Assembly: GCA_964516295.1 (NCBI GenBank)
Contig: CAZEYT010000077.1
Location: 1-13,966, forward strand
DNA: 13,966 bases
Reading direction: 5' to 3'
DNA from: CAZEYT01 sp964516295
GTDB lineage: Bacteria; Verrucomicrobiota; Verrucomicrobiia; Chthoniobacterales; Terrimicrobiaceae
The position numbers and the translations under genes are program-made. Below the pieces are notes generated by a model. That model ran no database searches. It saw only the letters and a list, made by a program, of their open reading frames with translations, and was not told where the DNA came from. Below, in pieces: positions 1 to 7,307 of the stretch. Numbering within the stretch: position 1 is the stretch's first letter; each line of letters opens with the position of its first letter.

Positions 1-97
1 CAACCCGCATGGTTGCCATATCGGCCTCTTCAAACTGCGGAACTCGGGTTAGCAGACCACGGTCGATTCGCTCTCGAGGAATGAATTCTACGACCAC

Positions 98-868
98 ATG
101 CCCGAGATCCTCTCCGCGTTTGAGGAAGCCCTCAGCGCCCGACCGGGAAGCACGCGCGAATCCGACGCCAAGGATCTTCAAGCCCGGGGCGAAGCCCGAC
201 ATGGTCTTCACCGCTGGCAGCAGGGATTCCGCCTGCGGGAGATTCTGCGCGAGTGGGGTCAACTTCATTTGTGCCTCTTCGATGAACTCTGCGCGTTCCG
301 AAAGCTGCATCCCGGAACCGCCACCGAGACGTTCTTGCTCGCCTCCCGCGAACTCATCCGGCTCGTCAACGGAGCAATCAACGAGAGCACCTCGCAGTAT
401 GTCCGCCTCGAGAAACAAGCCGCCGCCAGTCGCGCCCGCGATCTGGAGCTGGCTCTGGAACAATTCGCCGACGTCGAGCGCCAGCGTGGCGAGCTGATCC
501 GCCAGGCGGTCCACGACCTCGGGGGCAATTTCCAGGCCGTGAGCCATGCCGCCGCCATCCTCTCCGCCGAAAGCCTGCCGGCACCCGAACGGGCCGAGAT
601 TGCCGCCGTCGTCCAACGTGGCTTCAATTCCCTGCGGGTGATGCTTGTCGGTCTCATGAGCCTCGCCCGACTCGAAGCCGGGCAGGAACATCGCAAAATC
701 GCGCCGCTCGACGCTGCGGAACTTCTGGACGCCCTTTGCAAAGTCTCGAGCGGGCTCACAGCCGGAAGACCGCTGACCCTGAGGTTGACGGCCCGCGTCC
801 CCTGCCGGTTGAGGGCGATGGGGAAAAAATCCACCGCATCGCACAAAATCTCGTCCTCAACGCCCTGA
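98..868 (+). CDS. Sensor histidine kinase, N-terminal part (RsbRD-like sensor and HisKA), frameshifted
   Basis: This is the front half of a cytoplasmic sensor histidine kinase. Residues about 1-105 match the RsbRD-type N-terminal domain (HGLHRWQQGFRLREILREWG). A charged helix at about 105-135 leads to the dimerisation and phosphoacceptor helix, RQAVHDLGGNFQ, with His139 as the likely phosphorylated residue, and the domain ends at LARLEAG. Homologous frame runs to Leu228 (codon 779-781). From there to the stop at 868 the reading is out of frame, and the kinase continues in another frame (next entry). One missing base near 781 would join CTG to GAG and restore ...LTLEVDGP. At the 5' end, family-like sequence (SLSRNEFYDHMPEIL) starts upstream of Met98, but an in-frame TAG sits at 50-52 and no ATG, GTG or TTG lies between it and 98. 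The true start is therefore lost, mutated or off the contig. No partner response regulator is in the window. The class is confident; the signal sensed is unknown. Confidence 0.72.
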   Translation: MPEILSAFEEALSARPGSTRESDAKDLQARGEARHGLHRWQQGFRLREILREWGQLHLCLFDELCAFRKLHPGTATETFLLASRELIRLVNGAINESTSQYVRLEKQAAASRARDLELALEQFADVERQRGELIRQAVHDLGGNFQAVSHAAAILSAESLPAPERAEIAAVVQRGFNSLRVMLVGLMSLARLEAGQEHRKIAPLDAAELLDALCKVSSGLTAGRPLTLRLTARVPCRLRAMGKKSTASHKISSSTP

Positions 869-1254
869 AGTACACCGACCGCGGCAGCGTGAAGGTCAGC
901 TGGGGCGAGGAGGGTTCGGCCAAATGGTGGTTTTCGGTCCGGGATACCGGTCCGGGAATCCTCGCCGGTCCCGGAGCCCCGATTTTGGAAGGCCTGAAAC
1001 AAGCCACGGACAGCACACGCGAGGCAAACGACCAATCGGTCGCGGCCGGCGGAACCTCCGCTCCCATTTTGGAAGAACCCGCCAGCGGACCATCCCGACC
1101 GACGCACCAAACACCGGGCGAAGGGATCGGACTGTCGATGGTGAAACGTCTCTGCGACCTGCTGGATGCCAGCCTCGAGGTCGCCAGCACATCGGACGTC
1201 GGAACGACGTTCCGAGTGGTTCTTCCGCGGCGCTACGAAGGGAAAGTGGCCTAG
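736..1254 (+). CDS. Sensor histidine kinase, C-terminal HATPase part (same gene, other frame)
   Basis: This is the ATP-binding (HATPase_c) half of the kinase that begins upstream. Meaningful sequence starts at about 781 (EVDGPRPLPVEGDGEKI); the codons from 736 to 780 only overlap the other frame. The Bergerat fold boxes are all present: the N box (RIAQNLVLNALKYT), G1 (VRDTGPGI), G2 (GEGIGLSMVKRLCDLL) and the closing GTTFRVVLP strand. A stretch of about 50 residues between G1 and G2 is long and low in complexity, so the ATP lid is extended. An intact protein would carry both halves in one chain. As written, neither half alone should be a working kinase unless the frameshift is a consensus error, which is plausible this near a contig end. 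The stop at 1252-1254 lies in a CTAG palindrome that also supplies the stop of the convergent dGTPase gene. Confidence 0.7.
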   Translation: MQSLERAHSRKTADPEVDGPRPLPVEGDGEKIHRIAQNLVLNALKYTDRGSVKVSWGEEGSAKWWFSVRDTGPGILAGPGAPILEGLKQATDSTREANDQSVAAGGTSAPILEEPASGPSRPTHQTPGEGIGLSMVKRLCDLLDASLEVASTSDVGTTFRVVLPRRYEGKVA

Positions 1255-2408
1255 CCGCCAACGAGTTCGCGGTGTTGCAAGGCGAGGTAGCGGTCGGTCA
1301 TGCCCGAAATGTAATCGCCGACACTGCGTTCGAGTCCGTCGCGGCGGATGCGAGCGGACGCTTTGCGACCAAGACGCCCGGGATGTGCGACAAGAAACGC
1401 AAAGAGCTCGGCGATCTGCTGCGAGGCCTGGCGGTTCGCGTTGGCCACAGCGGGATTGTGATACAGGTTTTTGAAAAGAAACTTCCGCAGCGCGGAGAGC
1501 TCGCGACGTGTGGACGTTGAAAAGGCCGCGAGACGTCGCGGGTGATGCCGGACGTCTGTGAGGGATTCGACCCCGCTCCGCCGGATGTTAGCAACCGTTT
1601 GGCGGACGAGATCCTCGACGAGAAAATTCACCAGACAACGAATGACAAAACCCCGGTGTAGGAAGGGATCGATGCCCGGCGACTCCGCGCGGGCCAGTTC
1701 CTCCGCCCGCTGCCAAAGCGGCACGCCGGCCAGAAGATCCGGGCGAAGCAGGGCGGCGTCGAGGCCGTCGTCGAGATCGTGACTCGAATAAGCGATCTCA
1801 TCCGCCAAGTCCGCCACCTGAGCCTCCAACGACGGCGAGGCATGGCGTTCGCCGGTGCCGGGATGCACGTAACCGTCGGCGTGCTTTTGAATACCCTCCC
1901 GGACATCCCACGTCAGGTTGAGTCCGGGGTGACGCGGGTATTTTTCTTCCAGCACTTCGACAATGCGGAGGCTTTGCGCGTTGTGGTCAAAGCCTCCATG
2001 CGCGCGCAGCAGCGTGTCGAGTTCCTCCTCGCCCGTGTGACCGCAGGGCGGGTGGCCGAGGTCGTGGGCAAGCGCAATCGCCTCGGCCAGATCCTCGTTC
2101 AGCCGCAACGCCCGGGCGACCGTGCGGCTGATGGACGCGACTTCCATCGTGTGCGTGAGACGCGTGCGATAGTGATCGCCGGTTCCATTCAGAAAAACCT
2201 GCGTCTTGCCATCCAACCGGCGGAACGCCGCAGAGTGGATGATCCGCGCGCGGTCGCGCTGGATTTCCGCGCGATAGGGGTGCACCGTCTCGGGAAAACG
2301 CCGCCCGGCCGTTCCGCCCGTGGGAACGGCCCAAGGTGCCATCTGCCGGGCTTCTTCGCTCTCGAATTCCGCCCGGCTGCGAACGATGTCTCCTCCGCCC
2401 GCGGCCAT
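1251..2408 (-). CDS. dgt: Deoxyguanosinetriphosphate triphosphohydrolase-like protein (HD domain)
   Basis: This protein hydrolyses dGTP, and probably other dNTPs, to the nucleoside and tripolyphosphate, acting in cytosolic dNTP pool control. It has 385 residues, close to the shorter (type 2) dGTPase class. The opening IVRSRAEFESEEARQMAPWA and HSAAFRRLDGKTQVF are family signatures. The HD metal site is visible as His86 (RLTHTMEV), His115-Asp116 (LAHDLGHPPCGHTGEE) and Asp203 (LADEIAYSSHD). The frame stays open to 2648, but I chose ATG 2408 because the family's N-terminus begins just after it and anything earlier runs into the ABC ATPase gene. ATG 2342 is a less likely alternative, since it would cut conserved residues. 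The start is two bases after the upstream stop (TGA-TC-ATG), so translational coupling is likely. The 3' end overlaps the kinase stop. Confidence in the family is high; the preferred nucleotide cannot be told from sequence. Confidence 0.93.
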   Translation of the reverse strand: MAAGGGDIVRSRAEFESEEARQMAPWAVPTGGTAGRRFPETVHPYRAEIQRDRARIIHSAAFRRLDGKTQVFLNGTGDHYRTRLTHTMEVASISRTVARALRLNEDLAEAIALAHDLGHPPCGHTGEEELDTLLRAHGGFDHNAQSLRIVEVLEEKYPRHPGLNLTWDVREGIQKHADGYVHPGTGERHASPSLEAQVADLADEIAYSSHDLDDGLDAALLRPDLLAGVPLWQRAEELARAESPGIDPFLHRGFVIRCLVNFLVEDLVRQTVANIRRSGVESLTDVRHHPRRLAAFSTSTRRELSALRKFLFKNLYHNPAVANANRQASQQIAELFAFLVAHPGRLGRKASARIRRDGLERSVGDYISGMTDRYLALQHRELVGG

Positions 2409-2410
2409 GA

Positions 2411-3559
2411 TCAATGGATCCGCTTCGTCGTGACGGGATCGAACAAATGCACGCGCTCGGGATTCATTTGAAACCGCAGACGATGCCCAGCCTCGCGGTG
2501 GTCGACGGTGGCATGGCTCCGGCTGATGACCGTGTGAGCGCCGGTCTGGAGATAAAAATACGTCTCCGCCCCCATCGGCTCGACGATGTCGACGACGGCT
2601 TGGAACGAGCTCTCCGACGGCGGTTGTCCGGGCGGCACGAGATCGCAATCTTCCGGCCGCACACCCAGCGTCACGTCTTTGCCGAGGAACGCGTCGGCGG
2701 CGGGACGGTTGCCGAGTTTGATCTCCACGGCTCCGCCCTGCGACTCCTTGAAAACCATCCCGCTGCTGTCTTTGCGGAGAGTGCCCTTGAGAAAATTCAT
2801 CGGCGGGCTGCCGAGGAAGCCGGCGACGAAGGTGTTCACGGGCTCGTTGTACAGTTTGAGCGGGGCGTCAATCTGCTGGACGACGCCTTCTTTGAGTCCG
2901 GTTTCGGGATTCACGACAGCATCCATGACTACAATCCGTGTGCCCATGGTCATGGCCTCGACCTGATCGTGCGTGACATAGATCATCGTGGTTTGGAGGC
3001 GTTGGTGGAGCTTGATAATCTCTGTGCGCATCTGAACGCGCATCTTGGCATCAAGGTTCGAGAGCGGTTCATCGAAAAGGAACACCTTCGGCTGGCGCAC
3101 AATCGCACGGCCCACCGCCACACGCTGGCGCTGGCCGCCGGAGAGGGCCTTGGGTTTGCGGTCGAGAAGCTGCTCAAGGCCGAGGATCGCCGCGGCGTCG
3201 TTCACCCGCTTCTGGATCTCGGCTTTCGGAAACTTCCGCAGCTTCAGCCCGAACGCCATGTTCTCAAACACGCTCATGTGCGGATACAGCGCGTAGTTTT
3301 GGAAGACCATGGCGATGTCACGGTCCTTCGGTGGCACGTCGTTGACGCGCTTTTCACCGATGTAGATGTCGCCTTTGGAAACTTCCTCAAGGCCGGCGAC
3401 CATACGGAGCGTCGTGGATTTTCCGCAGCCGGACGGACCGACGAAGACGACGAATTCGCGGTCTTCGATATCCATATTGAAATCCCGAACGGCCGTGACT
3501 TCTTTGCCTTTGTCGCCGGGATAGATTTTGTAAACGTTTTTCAGGAGGACTTTTGCCAT
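2411..3559 (-). CDS. ugpC: ABC transporter ATP-binding protein, UgpC/MalK/MsmX type
   Basis: This is the cytoplasmic ATPase that powers a carbohydrate or glycerol-3-phosphate ABC importer. In 382 residues it shows Walker A GPSGCGKST (41-49), Q-loop VFQNYALYPHMS (Gln87), signature LSGGQRQRVA (139-148), Walker B VFLFDEPLSNLD (159-170) and H-loop His197 (YVTHDQ). A C-terminal TOBE/OB-type regulatory half (MNFLKGTL, GVRPEDCDL, HLFDP) places it in the CUT1 MalK/UgpC subfamily. No permease or solute-binding gene lies beside it. Such orphan ATPases (MsmX in Bacillus is the known case) often serve several importers, so a shared role is my inference. The start ATG has an A-rich leader (AAACAAAACAGAAC) without a clear Shine-Dalgarno sequence. 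It leads a probable two-gene unit with dgt. A possible promoter lies at 3643-3671. The substrate is not readable from the ATPase. Confidence 0.93.
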   Translation of the reverse strand: MAKVLLKNVYKIYPGDKGKEVTAVRDFNMDIEDREFVVFVGPSGCGKSTTLRMVAGLEEVSKGDIYIGEKRVNDVPPKDRDIAMVFQNYALYPHMSVFENMAFGLKLRKFPKAEIQKRVNDAAAILGLEQLLDRKPKALSGGQRQRVAVGRAIVRQPKVFLFDEPLSNLDAKMRVQMRTEIIKLHQRLQTTMIYVTHDQVEAMTMGTRIVVMDAVVNPETGLKEGVVQQIDAPLKLYNEPVNTFVAGFLGSPPMNFLKGTLRKDSSGMVFKESQGGAVEIKLGNRPAADAFLGKDVTLGVRPEDCDLVPPGQPPSESSFQAVVDIVEPMGAETYFYLQTGAHTVISRSHATVDHREAGHRLRFQMNPERVHLFDPVTTKRIH

Positions 3560-3642
3560 GGTTCTGTTTTGTTTGGGTAACTGATGATGCCCGGGAATTT
3601 AAGAACGGCGGTGGGCGGCCGCCTTCTGTTGGTAAGGGCATG

Positions 3643-3671
3643 ATCAAACGCCTGCCCCGGCCGCGAGTCAA
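3643..3671 (-). promoter_or_regulatory. Candidate sigma70-type promoter for the ABC ATPase-dgt unit
   Basis: On the minus strand TTGACT (complement of 3666-3671; five of six to TTGACA) is followed after 17 bases by TTTGAT (complement of 3643-3648; four of six to TATAAT). The spacing is ideal and the site sits about 85 bases upstream of the ATPase start, inside the 159-bp divergent gap. Two hexamers of this quality occur often by chance, so this is a suggestion only. Confidence 0.3.
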
Positions 3672-3718
3672 CCAAACGGCCCGCTTGCTCCGCACCGACC
3701 TTTGTGCTTGGGTCCGGC

Positions 3719-4138
3719 ATGGTTCACGCCGACATCACCTACCTCGGAGGTCTTCGCTGCGAAGCGGTTCACGGACCCTCCGGCTCGAAAATCCTCACCG
3801 ATGCACCGGTGGACAATCACGGCCAGGGCGCTGCGTTTTCCCCGACCGACCTCGCCGCCACCTCGCTCGGCCTTTGCATGGCAACGATCATGGGCATCGC
3901 CGCGCAACGCCATGACATCGACCTGACGGGCATGACAATCGGGGTGGACAAAACCATGTCGGCCGATTCTCCCCGGCGGATCGCGAAAATCGAGATTGTC
4001 TTCCGCATCCCGCAGCCGCCGGACCACCCGAAACGCAAGCTCCTCGAAGCCGCCGCCCTGGCCTGCCCGGTTCATCACAGCCTCCACCCGGATGTGGAAA
4101 AACCGGTGCGGTTCGATTGGGTCGGCCCGGCTGCGTGA
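3719..4138 (+). CDS. OsmC family protein (thiol peroxidase-like)
   Basis: A 139-residue OsmC/Ohr-fold protein. Both cysteines expected of the family are in place: Cys53 in TSLGLCMATIMG and Cys116 in ALACPVHHSL. The LTDAP and FSPTDLAATSLG segments are also characteristic. Characterised relatives reduce organic hydroperoxides with this cysteine pair in the cytoplasm; this member resembles the general OsmC branch more than Ohr, so the substrate is open. I chose ATG 3719 because MVHADITYLG fits the usual N-terminus. A GTG at 3704 would add five residues. No good Shine-Dalgarno sequence precedes either. It is transcribed divergently from the ABC ATPase gene and convergently with the TPR gene, whose stop is 29 bases away, so it is probably monocistronic. 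Confidence 0.88.
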   Translation: MVHADITYLGGLRCEAVHGPSGSKILTDAPVDNHGQGAAFSPTDLAATSLGLCMATIMGIAAQRHDIDLTGMTIGVDKTMSADSPRRIAKIEIVFRIPQPPDHPKRKLLEAAALACPVHHSLHPDVEKPVRFDWVGPAA

Positions 4139-4145
4139 CCAACAA

Positions 4146-4175
4146 CCCGCCACGCCGACGCGGGCGGCTATTTTT
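4146..4175 (+). terminator. Weak hairpin plus T-run after the OsmC gene
   Basis: CCGCC at 4147-4151 can pair with GGCGG at 4163-4167 (alternatively CCCGC 4146-4150 with GCGGG 4160-4164), followed by CTA and five T at 4171-4175. It sits between two convergent stops and could end the OsmC transcript. The stem is only five pairs with a loop of about ten, and the T-run overlaps the 3' end of the opposite gene, so support is weak. Confidence 0.25.
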
Positions 4176-5073
4176 CCAACGTAGCGAGCGCCGACTGAGC
4201 CTGCTGGCGGATGTCGTCGGGGGGCGAAATTGACAGCGTTTTCCGATAGGCGGCCACGGCCCCGTCGCGGTCCCCCAGACGGCGGAGGCTGTCGGCAAGA
4301 TTCAGCTGGATCAGCGCATCACCCGGTGCTTTTTCGGCCGCCGTTTTCAAAAGCCGGGCGCATTCTCCTTCGTTTCCTTCAACACTGCTCACCGCCGCCA
4401 GAACATTGTAGGCGAGCGGGTTATCCGGCCAGGTCCGAATGATCGCCTCGCTGAGTTCCCGGCACCGCTTCAGCCCCTCCGGGGTCTCCGTTTGGTAAAA
4501 GCTCGCCGTGTAACTCTGGAGCGCTTGGGAAAGAAACCGGTCGATGGGTTCGGGAAATGGCTCGCCAGCCCTCCAACGCATCGCCCCGGGTTCCGCGGCA
4601 GCGCGTGAAATCAACGCGAGAAGAACCCGCAGGCAGTCGTCGGGACGATTCTGAGCCCGCAGCGTAAACGCGAGCCCGATGGCAATATCCGCCCGCTCGG
4701 GAAACTTGCCGACCGCCTCGGTCAGGAAGGCAATCGCCCGGCCGGGTATCGTGGGATCCGCCTGCCCGACGGTGCTGAAGCGACCCACCACTTTGCCGCT
4801 TGCGGGATCCGCCACCGCGAGGTCCCGACCGGTCGGCTGCCCGGTCGAGAGGTAGGGTTGCTGTGCGAGATTCCACCAGTAATTGGCCGAGGCGACGAAA
4901 TACTCGGGGTTGGTCGTGTTTCCCGCGCGCGAGATTTCGATGAACCGCCCCACGATCTCCGGCGAGGCCGTGGCTGCGAGTTCCTTCAGCTTTTCCGAGT
5001 AGGTCTCGCCGATTGCCGAGGACCCAAGCGCAAGAACGAGAAGCCCGACCAAGAGGGGAAACGGATTGTTCAT
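4168..5073 (-). CDS. Exported tetratricopeptide-repeat protein
   Basis: A 301-residue protein with a hydrophobic N-terminal segment (residues about 5-20, PLLVGLLVLALGSSAIG) that reads as a signal peptide or membrane anchor, although it lacks the usual positive residues at the very start. There is no lipobox cysteine. The middle (about 35-215) contains helical repeats of less regular form (FLTEAVGKFPERADIAIGLA). Residues about 215-300 hold clear TPR units (LAYNVLAAVSSVEGNEGECA; LIQLNLADSLRRLGDRDGA). TPRs bind partner proteins; no catalytic motif is visible and no function can be assigned. I chose ATG 5073 because it overlaps the YjbQ stop as ATGA, giving translational coupling, and because the signal-like segment follows at once. 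The open frame further upstream (to 5295) only shadows the YjbQ gene. It is the last gene of the HAD-YjbQ-TPR operon. Confidence 0.8.
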   Translation of the reverse strand: MNNPFPLLVGLLVLALGSSAIGETYSEKLKELAATASPEIVGRFIEISRAGNTTNPEYFVASANYWWNLAQQPYLSTGQPTGRDLAVADPASGKVVGRFSTVGQADPTIPGRAIAFLTEAVGKFPERADIAIGLAFTLRAQNRPDDCLRVLLALISRAAAEPGAMRWRAGEPFPEPIDRFLSQALQSYTASFYQTETPEGLKRCRELSEAIIRTWPDNPLAYNVLAAVSSVEGNEGECARLLKTAAEKAPGDALIQLNLADSLRRLGDRDGAVAAYRKTLSISPPDDIRQQAQSALATLEK

Positions 5074-5489
5074 TCTCCGATGATCTTGATCAACACGCGC
5101 TTTCGACGACCTCCGTCGAATTCCCCGTAGAAAATCTGTTCCCACGGTCCAAAGTCCAGACGCCCATCGGTCACGGCCACGACCACCTCGCGGCCCATCA
5201 ACGTGCGTTTCAGGTGGGCGTCCGCATTGTCCTCGCCGGTGCGATTGTGGAGGTATCGCGCGTGGGGTTTCTCGGGGGCAAGATCTTCCAGCCATTTCTC
5301 GAGATCGGCGTGAAGACCGCTCTCGTCGTCATTGATGAAAACACTGGCCGAAATGTGCATCGCATTCACCAGACAAAGGCCCTCGCGAATGCCGCTCGCT
5401 TCCAAACAGGCGGAGACATCGGGGGTGATATTGAAAAAGGCGCGGCGCGATCGAGCCTCGAACCAGAGTTCTTTGCGGAAGGATTTCAT
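5070..5489 (-). CDS. YjbQ family secondary thiamine-phosphate synthase (UPF0047)
   Basis: A 139-residue, full-length member of the YjbQ/UPF0047 family. E. coli YjbQ has weak thiamine phosphate synthase activity, joining the pyrimidine and thiazole phosphates; whether that is its main role is unsettled. Diagnostic segments are VNAMHISASVFINDDESGL (His45 and the Asn53-Asp54 pair), DNADAHLKRTLMG (His92) and TDGRLDFGPWEQIFYGEFDG, ending RVLIKIIGE as the family does. ATG 5489 was chosen because MKSFRKELWFEA fits the usual N-terminus and because it overlaps the HAD stop as ATGA. It is the middle gene of a three-gene operon, so all three proteins should be made together. No other thiamine genes and no TPP riboswitch were seen in the window. 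The family call is firm, the enzymatic role less so. Confidence 0.9.
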   Translation of the reverse strand: MKSFRKELWFEARSRRAFFNITPDVSACLEASGIREGLCLVNAMHISASVFINDDESGLHADLEKWLEDLAPEKPHARYLHNRTGEDNADAHLKRTLMGREVVVAVTDGRLDFGPWEQIFYGEFDGGRRKRVLIKIIGE

Positions 5490-6106
5490 AAGTCCTCGAG
5501 TCGGGTCACGCCGCACATCCGAGCCGTCCAAGCTTCCGCGGCTGCGTGTTGGTCATGGTGATAGTGGTGTGTGAGGAACCCGGCCCGCACCGCCGCTTCG
5601 CAGTTCTCAGGCATGTCATCAAAATACAACGTCCTGCGGGGATCGACCTCAAACCGCCGCACAGCCATCTCGAAAATCCGCTCGTCGGGTTTCATCACAC
5701 ACGCCTCGCAGGAGTAAACCGCATCGCGGAAGATGCCGAAGACTTCGTAGGTTTTCCATATGTATTCGATGTGGATGTCGCTGATGTTCGAGATCAGGTA
5801 AACCGGCATTTTTGTCGAAAGCTTGCGGGCGAGCGCGGTCATCGGGAGGTTCTCTTCGAAGATGTCCTGCCAGATGCCGACGAAGTCATCGACCGGCCCG
5901 ATGTCGCGGAATTCCGGCCGGACGATGTCCAGAAACTCGGCGCGGTTCAGGAGTCCGGACTCGTAATCGTGCTTCGCCTTCACCACGCGGGTGCGCTCGG
6001 GCAACTCGACAAGCTGGTTTTTTTCCATCAACCGCCACGCCGCTTTCATGTAGTCGAAGCGCAGCAAAACATTCCCGATATCAAACACCGCAGCCTGAAT
6101 TTTCAC
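5486..6106 (-). CDS. HAD-superfamily (IA, YihX-like) phosphatase
   Basis: A 206-residue HAD hydrolase, the usual length for the YihX-like group. Motif I is VFDIGNVLLRFD with Asp9 as nucleophile; the second acidic position is Gly11, as in YihX-type DxGNV motifs and not in the classical DxD. Motif II is LISNIS (Ser106), motif III is Lys139 in VMKPDERIF, and motif IV is Asp163-Asp164 in YFDDMPEN. A helical cap lies at about 20-90. Relatives dephosphorylate small sugar phosphates such as alpha-glucose-1-phosphate; the substrate here is unknown. The start is GTG at 6106, since no in-frame ATG fits the conserved N-terminus. It is the first gene of the operon, with its stop overlapping the YjbQ start. 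The 124-bp gap to the divergent mannose-1-phosphate guanylyltransferase gene must hold both promoters; I could not pick out convincing hexamers in it. Confidence 0.88.
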   Translation of the reverse strand: MKIQAAVFDIGNVLLRFDYMKAAWRLMEKNQLVELPERTRVVKAKHDYESGLLNRAEFLDIVRPEFRDIGPVDDFVGIWQDIFEENLPMTALARKLSTKMPVYLISNISDIHIEYIWKTYEVFGIFRDAVYSCEACVMKPDERIFEMAVRRFEVDPRRTLYFDDMPENCEAAVRAGFLTHHYHHDQHAAAEAWTARMCGVTRLEDL

Positions 6107-6230
6107 TGCCGACCATGAAGCGATACCGGCCCGCTGCCGCCAAGCGAAAAGCGGTTGTCCCGGATCGGCCTCGCGAAGTCTTTGCGCGATTTATTTTGGC
6201 CGCCGATGCCCGGCGACCTATCATGCAGGC

Positions 6231-7301
6231 ATGAACGAAAAGCCATCCATCTGTGCCTTTGTCATGGCCGGCGGCAGCGGGGAGCGCTTCTGGCCCATGA
6301 GCCGCCAAAAGACGCCGAAGCACCTTCTCCGCCTGCTCGATGATCGCACGCTCCTTGAAGCCACCGTCGACCGGCTGTCGGGTCTCGTGCCGCGCGAACA
6401 AACGTTCATTCTCACCAACGCGGCCCAACTTGAATCCACCCGCGCCGTAGTCCCGAACCTCCCGGCGAAGAACATCGTCGCCGAGCCCGCCAAACGCGAT
6501 ACGGCCCCGGCCTGCGCCCTCGCGACGGCGATTGCTACGCGCGTTTCGCCGGACGCCATCGTCGTTGTTCTCCCGGCGGATGCCATGATCCACGCCACGG
6601 CGAAGTTCCGCCAGCAGCTTTCCGACGCCATCGACACCGCAGCGGCCGGTGGATCGATTGTCACCCTCGGCATCCCGCCCACCCACCCGGCAACGGGCTT
6701 CGGCTACCTCGAAACCGGACGCCACCTCGACTCCGGCCAAAACGGCAGCCACCGGCGCGAGCTCATCCGCTTTGTCGAAAAACCCGACCTCGACACCGCG
6801 ACCCGGTATTTTGAGGAGGGCCACTTCTATTGGAACGCCGGGATTTTTCTTTGGAAGACCGGAACATTCCTCGCCGAGGCCCGGCGTCAACAACCCGCCC
6901 TCGCCGACTTCATCGAACGTTACGCCACTCACGAAGACCCCGCCGTCCTGATCGCGGAAGAATTCCCCACGCTGCCGAAAATCTCGGTCGACTACGCCAT
7001 CATGGAAAACGCGATATCGGTCGTCACCGTGCTGGCGGAGTTTGATTGGGACGATGTCGGAGCCTGGACGGCGCTTCCCGGACACCTCGGGTTCGACCCG
7101 CACGGCAATACCACCCGCGGTCCGGTCGTTCAACACGCCGCGACCAACAACATTGCCGTCTCCAACGGACGCACCATCGCGCTCTGCGGCGTGCAGGATC
7201 TTGTCGTTGTGGAGACCGAGGACGCCATCCTTGTCTGTCACCGCGACGCCGTGCAGCATGTGAAAAATCTCCAGCCGCACCTCCCGGACGACCTCAAGTA
7301 A
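6231..7301 (+). CDS. manC: Mannose-1-phosphate guanylyltransferase
   Basis: The enzyme makes GDP-mannose from GTP and mannose-1-phosphate in the cytosol, feeding synthesis of O-antigen, exopolysaccharide or glycan containing mannose or fucose. The 356 residues carry the nucleotidyltransferase signature MAGGSGERFWPMSRQKTPKH (12-31), the LPADAMI strand (114-120), FGYLETG, FVEKPDLDTA (181-190), the YWNAGIFLWK motif (200-209) and SVDYAIME. The length corresponds to the single-domain form; the fused phosphomannose isomerase domain seen in long ManC/AlgA proteins is absent. The start ATG is followed directly by the conserved strand, and an overlapping ATG at 6223 is out of frame. No glycan cluster surrounds it, so it is probably a stand-alone housekeeping copy. 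It converges on the peroxiredoxin gene with only six bases between the stops. Confidence 0.94.
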   Translation: MNEKPSICAFVMAGGSGERFWPMSRQKTPKHLLRLLDDRTLLEATVDRLSGLVPREQTFILTNAAQLESTRAVVPNLPAKNIVAEPAKRDTAPACALATAIATRVSPDAIVVVLPADAMIHATAKFRQQLSDAIDTAAAGGSIVTLGIPPTHPATGFGYLETGRHLDSGQNGSHRRELIRFVEKPDLDTATRYFEEGHFYWNAGIFLWKTGTFLAEARRQQPALADFIERYATHEDPAVLIAEEFPTLPKISVDYAIMENAISVVTVLAEFDWDDVGAWTALPGHLGFDPHGNTTRGPVVQHAATNNIAVSNGRTIALCGVQDLVVVETEDAILVCHRDAVQHVKNLQPHLPDDLK

Positions 7302-7307
7302 GGCGGC

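Noticed and set aside
775..790. Programmed ribosomal frameshift in the sensor kinase
   Set aside because: No slippery heptamer, no obvious stimulatory structure and no internal Shine-Dalgarno sequence were seen; mutation or sequencing error is simpler.
2414..3580. A 388-codon plus-strand frame across the ABC ATPase gene
   Set aside because: It is the mirror of the ATPase coding sequence; the minus strand carries every Walker and signature motif in order.
6107..6230. Promoters for the HAD operon and the guanylyltransferase gene in the divergent gap
   Set aside because: TTGTCC and TTTATT are present on the plus strand, but the spacing is far from 17 bases; no convincing pair was seen on either strand.
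6081..7280. A 399-codon minus-strand frame across the mannose-1-phosphate guanylyltransferase gene
   Set aside because: It has a composition typical of an antisense shadow and no recognisable domain, while the plus strand encodes a complete enzyme.
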